This document shows, piece after piece, positions 1 through 4,097 of a stretch of DNA of 5,200 bases. This DNA is from an uncultured Odoribacter sp. GTDB lineage: Bacteria > Bacteroidota > Bacteroidia > Bacteroidales > Marinifilaceae. The position numbers and the translations under genes were made by a program. The first letter of the stretch is position 1, and every line of letters begins with the position of its first letter. The DNA lies in assembly GCA_934725835.1 (NCBI GenBank), contig CAKVCR010000210.1:1-5200 (forward strand). The letters run 5' to 3'. Below the pieces are notes generated by a model, which searched no databases, was not told where the DNA came from, and saw only the letters and a list, made by a program, of their open reading frames with translations.

Positions 1-317
1 TTAATATAGAAAACTGCAATTCCAACAACCAACGATATACAAGCAGCAACAGCAGTCCATCTATTCCATAATCTGTAGACCTGATTCCGTCCTTTTTTCG
101 ATACAAACTGATTCTCCATCCGTCTCCAACTCTGCTCTTCATCCCAATTATTCAGGTATCGGTCTACACGATATGAACGCACCAGACGCTCTTGAGCTTC
201 AAACTCCCGTCGGTTTTCCGGAGAACTTTCAATCCATTTTTTCAAATGCGTAAAATCCTCCCGACTAATTTTCCCGGCCAAGTAATCCGCTATCCATATC
301 CTTATTTTGTCATCCAT
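1..317 (-). CDS. FecR-like anti-sigma factor, N-terminal part (cut by left window edge)
   Basis: The minus strand is open from an ATG at 315-317 to the window edge, giving 105 residues without a stop. It begins MDDKIRIWIADYLAGKIS and has the soluble N-terminal layout of Bacteroidetes FecR-type anti-sigma factors: a short helical segment with a 'W.xxYLAGxIS' pattern, then 'LKKWIESSPENRREFE' (residues 25-40), then a basic Trp/Arg-rich stretch. A hydrophobic segment follows at about residues 88-105 (TAVAACISLVVGIAVFYI), fitting the single inner-membrane helix. In this family the cytoplasmic N-terminus holds an ECF sigma factor and the missing periplasmic C-terminus senses a TonB-dependent transducer. 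The likely partner is the sigma gene transcribed divergently from 455. That head-to-head order differs from the common sigma-then-FecR tandem. No other upstream in-frame start is usable. The family call rests on pattern recognition and on the neighbour. Confidence 0.85.
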   Translation of the reverse strand, partial: MDDKIRIWIADYLAGKISREDFTHLKKWIESSPENRREFEAQERLVRSYRVDRYLNNWDEEQSWRRMENQFVSKKGRNQVYRLWNRWTAVAACISLVVGIAVFYI

Positions 318-429
318 AAAATTTATTTCATTTTTTAAGTTATCGGGCTTTTAACACATAGAGGTGAAAAGAAAACGAAGAAAAAATACAGTATTAACAT
401 TTATTAACCAATAAGGAGAAATAAATGCC

Positions 430-437
430 TACTTTTG
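430..437 (+). promoter_or_regulatory. Candidate -7 box for the ECF sigma gene
   Basis: TACTTTTG fits the Bacteroidetes -7 consensus TAnnTTTG and would place the start of transcription about 10-15 bases before the sigma ATG. No clear TTTG -33 box lies 19-21 bases upstream (the region around 404-410 reads TTAACCA), so the match is partial. An ECF-dependent promoter could also lack it. Confidence 0.4.
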
Positions 438-439
438 TC

Positions 440-447
440 CAAAAATA
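440..447 (-). promoter_or_regulatory. Candidate -7 box facing the fecR-like gene
   Basis: Read on the minus strand this is TATTTTTG, again TAnnTTTG. It sits two bases from the plus-strand box and forms with it the imperfect palindrome TACTTTTGTCCAAAAATA (430-447, 7 of 8 arm pairs). It would give the anti-sigma gene a leader of roughly 115 bases. No -33 partner is evident on the sigma-gene side. In AT-rich DNA a chance match is possible. Confidence 0.25.
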
Positions 448-454
448 ATATCGC

Positions 455-1024
455 ATGCAAGAGGAAAAAAGAATCATAGAATTGTTGCAACAACGCAATC
501 CGCATTGTATGTTTTTATTATTTAAGCTATACTATAAGCCTCTTTGTATCTATGCATTAAAATATCTCCCTTCATTTGACGATGCCGAGGATATTGTACA
601 AGAAATATACACCTCATTCTGGGACAAAAAACAGGGCACCAGCTTCTCGGGTTCGTTGTGCTCCTATTTTTTCGGAGCAGTCCACAAATCCTGTATGGAA
701 TATGCTCGCCAACACAACCGGATAGTATTGCTGGAACCCACAGACAATTATTCCGAACTAAGCGAAGAAACCGATTTTTTTCTTGGAGAAGAACAAGAAT
801 TACGCCATCAACAACTCAAAGATGCCCTTGACCGCCTTCCTGAGAAATGCCGTCTTGTATTTATAGCAATCGTTTTAGACAATCTCCAATACAAAGAAGT
901 AGCCGAAATGATGCATATTTCAATCAACACCGTCAAAACCCAATATACACGGGCGCTCAAACTTCTACGCAACATGCTTGACAATATTATTTTTACTCTG
1001 CTCCTTCTAAATTTCAGAAAATAG
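455..1024 (+). CDS. ECF-family RNA polymerase sigma factor (sigma-70 type)
   Basis: This 189-residue protein has the two-domain layout of extracytoplasmic-function sigma factors. Region 2 covers about residues 16-85 and includes the core-binding and -10 recognition helix with 'DDAEDIVQEIYTSFWDK' (42-58). Region 4 covers about 117-172, with 'LDRLPEKCRLVFIAIVLDN' and the helix-turn-helix 'YKEVAEMMHISINTVKTQ' (146-163). Regions 1.1 and 3 are absent, as expected. It should direct RNA polymerase to a small set of promoters when released by the FecR-like protein encoded divergently at 1-317; in Bacteroidetes such pairs often control TonB-dependent uptake operons. The start at 455 gives the usual family N-terminus; the frame is blocked by a TAA at 446-448. 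The C-terminus ends in a hydrophobic tail (about 176-186). On its coding strand C exceeds G, unlike dut and the TPR gene. Confidence 0.93.
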   Translation: MQEEKRIIELLQQRNPHCMFLLFKLYYKPLCIYALKYLPSFDDAEDIVQEIYTSFWDKKQGTSFSGSLCSYFFGAVHKSCMEYARQHNRIVLLEPTDNYSELSEETDFFLGEEQELRHQQLKDALDRLPEKCRLVFIAIVLDNLQYKEVAEMMHISINTVKTQYTRALKLLRNMLDNIIFTLLLLNFRK

Positions 1025-1041
1025 GATAAAAAATAACTTTT

Positions 1042-1118
1042 ATCTATATCAAATCTATATCTAATCTATGTAAAAGCTTATCAAAAGCTTATTAAAACGC
1101 TATCAAAAGCCTATATAG
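1042..1118. repeat. Seven-unit tandem repeat, 11-bp period, with phased A-tracts
   Basis: Seven consecutive 11-base units can be laid out from 1042: ATCTATATCAA, ATCTATATCTA, ATCTATGTAAA, AGCTTATCAAA, AGCTTATTAAA, ACGCTATCAAA and AGCCTATATAG. Neighbouring units share 6 to 10 of 11 bases; units 4 and 5 differ at one. AAAA tracts fall at 1072, 1083, 1094 and 1105, exactly 11 bases apart, close to one helical turn. That phasing predicts intrinsic bending and is also what a row of same-face protein sites would look like. The function is unknown. Confidence 0.8.
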
Positions 1119-1141
1119 ATAGGGTTTATATAATGGATATA

Positions 1142-1183
1142 CAAGGTTATTATAGTTATTATCAAGGTTGTTATTTAGATTTG
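1142..1183. repeat. Pair of 21-bp direct repeats starting CAAGGTT
   Basis: CAAGGTTATTATAGTTATTAT (1142-1162) is followed at once by a related unit beginning CAAGGTTGTTATTTAG (1163 on). The 21-base spacing equals two helical turns. It is also the centre-to-centre spacing of paired ARG boxes in E. coli, but these units do not match that operator sequence, so a link to ArgR is only a guess. Confidence 0.5.
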
Positions 1184-1241
1184 ATATAGATTTAATATGA
1201 AAAAGAGAAGAACAACTATAAACGCCAAATATTGCATGGAA

Positions 1242-1274
1242 TTGCATTAATTAAAGAAGAAATTTTTATTTTTG
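1242..1274 (+). promoter_or_regulatory. Probable argR promoter
   Basis: TATTTTTG at 1267-1274 matches the Bacteroidetes -7 box TAnnTTTG, and TTG at 1242-1244 is a -33 candidate at a spacing of 22, slightly longer than the usual 19-21. RNA would start near 1281-1285, leaving a leader of about 20 bases. The -33 area overlaps a direct repeat of ATTGCAT (1231-1237 and 1241-1247) and an imperfect palindrome ATGGAATTGCAT (1236-1247). This is a natural place for an operator, perhaps for ArgR itself. Confidence 0.55.
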
Positions 1275-1302
1275 CAGAAGAATTGACTTTTAATGGAAAT
1301 AT

Positions 1303-1782
1303 ATGAGAAACAAGACAAAACGACTGCTGACTATCCGTAAATTAATAGAATCCGAACTGATTTCATCGCAGGAAGAACTGCTTTTCCGACTGAAGGAGAT
1401 GGATGTCGAAGCAACACAAAGCACTTTGTCCCGTGACTTGAAATTCATGAAGGTAGCAAAAATACCGCACAAGGAGAAGGGATATATTTATGTCATTCCG
1501 GAAAGCATCCAAAACGAACAACGCGAAGAAAAAGTGTCGGCTATCATTACGGATACTATTCTAAGCATCGATTTTTCCGGAAATATAGCAGTCATCAAAA
1601 CATTACCCGGATATGCCAATGCCGTTACTGTATTGATAGACAGCGAAAACTATTTCGAAATATTAGGTACCATTGCCGGAGACGATACGATTTTTATTGT
1701 TATGCGCGAGGGTGTCAGCCGCACCGAACTTATTGATGCTCTGATGTCTGTCCATCCGGCAATACATACATTGTACAAATAA
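1303..1782 (+). CDS. argR: Arginine repressor ArgR
   Basis: The 159-residue protein matches ArgR/AhrC in length and in both domains. The N-terminal winged helix (about 1-70) has 'ISSQEELLFRL' and the recognition motif 'TQSTLSRDLK' (38-47). The C-terminal oligomerisation and arginine-binding domain (about 77-159) has 'TLPGYANAV' (100-108) and the hallmark 'GTIAGDD' (122-128), whose paired Asp residues contact the arginine co-repressor. The family forms a hexamer that senses L-arginine and represses arginine biosynthesis genes or activates catabolic ones. Here no arginine biosynthesis gene is adjacent: it lies between a sigma gene and panC, with its own promoter and 69 bases before panC. No terminator separates it from panC, so readthrough is possible. 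The ATG at 1303 gives the expected N-terminus; an upstream ATG at 1293 is in another frame and stops quickly. Confidence 0.95.
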   Translation: MRNKTKRLLTIRKLIESELISSQEELLFRLKEMDVEATQSTLSRDLKFMKVAKIPHKEKGYIYVIPESIQNEQREEKVSAIITDTILSIDFSGNIAVIKTLPGYANAVTVLIDSENYFEILGTIAGDDTIFIVMREGVSRTELIDALMSVHPAIHTLYK

Positions 1783-1819
1783 AAACAGAAAAGTTATTTT
1801 TATTCTCAATTATAAGTCA

Positions 1820-1827
1820 TACATTTG
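1820..1827 (+). promoter_or_regulatory. -7 box of the panCD promoter
   Basis: TACATTTG matches TAnnTTTG and is followed by GCAC, a context often seen at Bacteroidetes promoters. The predicted RNA start is around 1833-1837, about 15-20 bases before the panC ATG. The -33 region (around 1793-1800, GTTATTTT) only loosely resembles TTTG. The box suggests that panCD is transcribed separately from argR. Confidence 0.6.
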
Positions 1828-1851
1828 CACCCCGTATTTCATTAAAATGTC

Positions 1852-2691
1852 ATGCAAGTTTTAAACACTAAAAATGAACTGATTAGTCTGATTAGTGGCC
1901 TGAAAAATGAAGGCAAGGTAATCGGATTTGTCCCTACCATGGGGGCTTTGCACGAAGGACACTTGTCCCTAGTTAAGGAATCTAAGAAGAATAGTGACGT
2001 TACGGTGGTCAGCATATTCGTAAATCCTACTCAATTCAATGATCCGGAAGATTTAAGAAGGTATCCGCGTACTTTAGACAAAGATGTGAAGCTATTGGAA
2101 ACAGTAGGATGTGATATTGTATTTGCTCCTTCAGTAGTGGAAATATATCCGGAACCGGATACTCGCAAATTTGACTTCGGCTATATCGAAAGCGTTATGG
2201 AAGGTGCCAAACGTCCGGGTCACTTTAATGGAGTAGGACAGGTGGTAAGCCGATTATTTGACATTGTACGTCCGGATAAAGCTTTTTTTGGAATGAAGGA
2301 TTTTCAACAGATAGCCATTATTCGCAGTATGGTGAAACAGTTGAAGTATGCCGTTGAAATTGTAGCTTGTCCGATTATCCGTGAAGAAAGCGGATTAGCC
2401 CGCAGTTCACGTAACACTCTTTTGGATGAAGAACACAAAAAGAACGCTCCGCATATCTATGCAACACTGAAAAAAGCAACTTCATTGGTTGCAGAAAAAA
2501 GTGTGGAAGAGATGAAAAAATGGATTGCAGATGAAATTAACAGCAATCCTTTCCTCGAAACAGAATACGTTGAAATCGTTGATGAAGAAACACTGCAAAT
2601 CACAAAAGACTGGAATGAACCCGGTAGAAAAGTGGCTTGCGTGGCTGTTTATGCCGGTAAAATCAGACTTATTGATAATATTGTTTTTTAA
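1852..2691 (+). CDS. panC: Pantothenate synthetase (pantoate--beta-alanine ligase)
   Basis: This enzyme uses ATP to activate pantoate as pantoyl adenylate and condenses it with beta-alanine, giving pantothenate in the cytoplasm. The 279 residues match the family length. The nucleotidyltransferase fold signatures are in order: 'PTMGALHEGH' (28-37, the HIGH-type ATP motif), 'SIFVNPTQFN' (54-63), 'RPGHFNGVGQVVSRLF' (121-136, pantoate and dimer region), 'FGMKDFQQ' (146-153) and 'ESGLARSSRN' (179-188, the KMSKS-equivalent loop). The family usually has GxKD in the fourth motif; Met here is a normal variant. The ATG at 1852 is the only start that gives the standard N-terminus before 'VGFVPTMG'-like residues; one at 1847 is out of frame and stops at once. 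panD follows after five bases, so the genes for the substrate beta-alanine and its use are coupled. Confidence 0.97.
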   Translation: MQVLNTKNELISLISGLKNEGKVIGFVPTMGALHEGHLSLVKESKKNSDVTVVSIFVNPTQFNDPEDLRRYPRTLDKDVKLLETVGCDIVFAPSVVEIYPEPDTRKFDFGYIESVMEGAKRPGHFNGVGQVVSRLFDIVRPDKAFFGMKDFQQIAIIRSMVKQLKYAVEIVACPIIREESGLARSSRNTLLDEEHKKNAPHIYATLKKATSLVAEKSVEEMKKWIADEINSNPFLETEYVEIVDEETLQITKDWNEPGRKVACVAVYAGKIRLIDNIVF

Positions 2692-2696
2692 GCGAA

Positions 2697-3047
2697 ATGA
2701 ATATAGAGGTTGTAAAATCAAAAATTCACAAGGTTACCGTTACAGAAGCCAATCTGCAATATGTAGGAAGTATTACTATCGATATAGCCTTGATGGAAGC
2801 CGCCAATATTATTGAAAACGAAAAAGTACAAATCGTTAATGTAAATAACGGCGAACGGTTGGAAACATATGTAATCAAAGGAGAAAGAGGTTCAGGCGTA
2901 GTATGTCTGAACGGACCGGCTGCCAGAAAATGTGCAGTAGGGGACGTTGTAATCATTATTTCGTATGCCTCAATGGATTTTGAAGAAGCAAAACAGCATA
3001 AACCCACACTTGTATTCCCGGATACAACCACCAATCAATTGGTATAG
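2697..3047 (+). CDS. panD: Aspartate 1-decarboxylase precursor (pyruvoyl enzyme)
   Basis: PanD decarboxylates L-aspartate to beta-alanine, the second substrate of PanC. The 116-residue proenzyme has the self-cleavage site Gly24-Ser25 in 'YVGSITID' (22-29); cleavage turns Ser25 into the catalytic pyruvoyl group and leaves a 24-residue beta chain. Known active-site positions are present: Lys9, His11, Tyr22, Arg54, Tyr58 and the 'NGPAAR' loop (72-77). Length and numbering agree with the E. coli enzyme, and nothing suggests it is inactive. It starts five bases after the panC stop with no promoter between, so the two are co-transcribed and end at the terminator at 3077-3119. Whether a maturation factor of the PanM/PanZ type exists here cannot be told from the window. 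Confidence 0.97.
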   Translation: MNIEVVKSKIHKVTVTEANLQYVGSITIDIALMEAANIIENEKVQIVNVNNGERLETYVIKGERGSGVVCLNGPAARKCAVGDVVIIISYASMDFEEAKQHKPTLVFPDTTTNQLV

Positions 3048-3076
3048 AGTTAGAGCAGAAAATATACTATAAAGTG

Positions 3077-3119
3077 AACGATGGACATTGTGATGTGTGT
3101 CCATCGTTTTTTTATTTTT
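3077..3119 (+). terminator. Rho-independent terminator of panCD
   Basis: AACGATGGACA (3077-3087) pairs perfectly with TGTCCATCGTT (3098-3108), an 11-bp stem with a 10-base loop. It is followed by seven T (3107-3113), one A and five T (3115-3119). It lies 30 bases after the panD stop and is the clearest terminator in the window. Confidence 0.9.
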
Positions 3120-3143
3120 ATTATAACTCAACTGTAAGTTTGT

Positions 3144-3414
3144 TGTTAATAAGTTGCGAATAGCGTGTTGAAAACTATTAATAGAAAATGAAAACTTTAT
3201 TTGGATTATTGAAGAATAGAATCCTTTCTATTTTTTTTGAAAACGACCAAAAAATAATATCGATTTTATTCGGTTTTATTCTGACCGTTTACTAACAGAT
3301 TTAACAGTTGAATTTAATATCTATTTTTTCAGTGCGAAGATTACTGACAACTGTTAATAACGTCCATTCTCATCTTATTTTCAAATAATTACAATTCAAC
3401 TACATTGTTAATAA
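3144..3414 (+). repeat. Three same-orientation TGTTAATAA words
   Basis: Exact 9-base copies start at 3144, 3352 and 3406. The first and third share the 11-mer TTGTTAATAAG. Spacings are 208 and 54 bases. No other exact copy was noticed in the rest of the window; a near match in opposite orientation, TTATTAACC, lies at 401-409. Confidence 0.6.
3212..3238 (+). terminator. Possible second, weak terminator
   Basis: AATAGAA (3215-3221) pairs with TTCTATT (3226-3232) around the loop TCCT, and a run of eight T spans 3231-3238. The stem is nearly all A-T, so it is weak alone. It could back up the panCD terminator or end a short transcript starting in the gap; a chance hairpin is also possible. Confidence 0.3.
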
Positions 3415-3565
3415 GCATCGGTGACAATACTAATAAGATGAAAAGCAACTTTTTCTATCAATATTTATCAAGAGAACTAACAGCCAATAATAACAATCAT
3501 AATTTTTAAAATTAAAAATGAGATTATATATATTGATTATTGAATATTGAAAAACTTTCTGCTGA

Positions 3566-3583
3566 TTATCCTTCGCAGGATAA
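3566..3583. promoter_or_regulatory. Seven-base-pair hairpin just upstream of the dut promoter
   Basis: TTATCCT (3566-3572) pairs perfectly with AGGATAA (3577-3583) around the loop TCGC. Neither side has a T-run, so it is not a terminator. It ends 12 bases before the dut -7 box and occupies the place of the -33 element, so it could be an operator. Its halves also carry the TTATCC/GGATAA core of DnaA boxes, without the rest of the consensus. Confidence 0.4.
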
Positions 3584-3594
3584 AGAAAAAGTAG

Positions 3595-3602
3595 TAAGTT
3601 TG
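3595..3602 (+). promoter_or_regulatory. -7 box of the dut promoter
   Basis: TAAGTTTG matches TAnnTTTG. Transcription would start near 3609-3613, giving dut a leader of about 30 bases. No TTG lies at the right distance upstream; the hairpin at 3566-3583 is there instead. Confidence 0.45.
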
Positions 3603-3639
3603 GAAACTTATATTGTATACTATATAAAAGAAGTAATTT

Positions 3640-4074
3640 ATGAAAGTGAAAATAGTAAACCGTTCAACTCATGCGCTGCCTGAATATAAAACAAAAGCTT
3701 CGGCAGGTATGGATATCCGTGCGAATTTAGAGCAGACTGTAGTTTTAAAACCGTTGGAGCGTATACTGATACCGACAGGACTATATATTGAATTGCCTGT
3801 CGGATATGAGGCTCAGATACGTCCCAGAAGCGGATTGGCATTGAATGAAGGTTTGGGTGTGTTGAACAGCCCGGGGACTATAGATGCCGATTACCGTGGT
3901 GAAATAGGTGTGATTGTCGTGAATCTATCAAATAATGTGATTCAGATTGAAGATGGTGAGCGAATTTGCCAGATGGTGATTAATCGGGTGGAACAAGCTG
4001 AATGGGTTGAAGTGGAGACGTTGGATGAATCGGAGAGGGGATCCGGAGGATTCGGACATACAGGAAAAAAATAA
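3640..4074 (+). CDS. dut: dUTP diphosphatase (dUTPase)
   Basis: Dut hydrolyses dUTP to dUMP and pyrophosphate, keeping uracil out of DNA and feeding dTMP synthesis. The 144 residues have all five motifs of the homotrimeric family in order: motif 1 'ASAGMDIRA' (20-28, with metal-linked Asp25), motif 2 'RPRSGLALNEG' (61-71), motif 3 'GTIDADYRGEIGVIVVNLS' (79-97, catalytic Asp82/Asp84 region and the uracil-discriminating Tyr85), motif 4 'GERICQMVI' (106-114) and the glycine-rich C-terminal motif 5 'RGSGGFGHTG' (133-142), whose Arg and Phe close over the substrate. Length and motifs are complete, so it should be active. The ATG at 3640 gives the usual short N-terminus; no strong ribosome site is visible. 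The TPR gene begins 23 bases after its stop with no terminator between, so they are probably co-transcribed. Confidence 0.97.
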   Translation: MKVKIVNRSTHALPEYKTKASAGMDIRANLEQTVVLKPLERILIPTGLYIELPVGYEAQIRPRSGLALNEGLGVLNSPGTIDADYRGEIGVIVVNLSNNVIQIEDGERICQMVINRVEQAEWVEVETLDESERGSGGFGHTGKK

Positions 4075-4097
4075 ATTGGCTTTTAAATTGTCTGTAT

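Larger units (their letters stand above)
413..448 (+). promoter_or_regulatory. Shine-Dalgarno plus seven-codon leader ORF before the sigma gene
   Basis: AAGGAG at 413-418 lies six bases before an ATG at 425-427. This opens the frame MPTFVQK and ends at TAA (446-448). The stop is followed after six bases by the sigma ATG at 455, in the same frame. The ribosome site is far stronger than those before the other genes here, most of which have none. It could serve translational coupling, or mark an older sigma start now cut off by a stop. It conflicts with the -7 box at 430-437, which would start RNA after this ATG; both cannot act on one transcript. Confidence 0.35.
1042..1191. repeat. 16-bp perfect inverted repeat enclosing the array
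   Basis: ATCTATATCAAATCTA at 1042-1057 is the exact reverse complement of 1176-1191. The midpoint (1116.5) coincides with a small central palindrome at 1110-1123 (CCTAT, four-base loop, ATAGG). Between the arms the pairing is only scattered, so this is not a simple long hairpin; the right half also carries diverged copies in the opposite orientation. No ORF lies inside and no target duplication was seen, so there is no support for calling it a transposon remnant. Confidence 0.75.
3120..3594. other. Gene-free AT-rich gap with repeats; possible origin-like or regulatory region
   Basis: No convincing gene is seen in these 475 bases. They contain three exact copies of TGTTAATAA (3144-3152, 3352-3360, 3406-3414), a perfect palindrome CTATTAATAG (3175-3184), two 10-bp inverted repeats (3301-3310 with 3348-3357; 3370-3379 with 3432-3441), an AT-only palindrome at 3502-3519 and a long A/T-dominated stretch at about 3485-3560. 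The reverse complement TTATTAACA differs from the E. coli DnaA box TTATCCACA at two positions. Repeated DnaA-like words beside a readily melted segment would fit a replication origin. The set is also compatible with a long regulatory region for dut. Only the repeats are directly seen. Confidence 0.4.

Noticed and set aside
1025..1044. Hairpin GATAAAA / TTTTATC directly after the sigma gene stop, considered as a terminator.
   Set aside because: The stem is almost all A-T and no T-run follows; it is better seen as the edge of the AT-rich array.
1042..1118. 11-bp repeats considered as a CRISPR array.
   Set aside because: The units are adjacent with no spacers, are too short and are diverged; no cas gene is nearby.
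1293..1340. ATG at 1293 as an alternative or overlapping start before argR.
   Set aside because: It is in another frame and stops after about 15 codons; the frame from 1303 carries the full ArgR domains.
1290..1472. 60-codon ORF on the minus strand over the start of argR.
   Set aside because: It lies opposite a clear ArgR coding frame, is Ser-rich and resembles no family.
1783..1851. Terminator between argR and panC.
   Set aside because: No stem-loop with a T-run was found in the 69 bases; only the panC promoter box is visible.
2482..3034. Minus-strand ORFs over the panC end and panD (2482-2721, 2726-3034), and a plus-strand ORF at 2525-2815 in another frame.
   Set aside because: They are shadows of the motif-complete panC and panD frames and show no recognisable domain.
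3638..3841. 67-codon minus-strand ORF over dut.
   Set aside because: It overlaps the diagnostic Dut motifs and has no supporting signal of its own.
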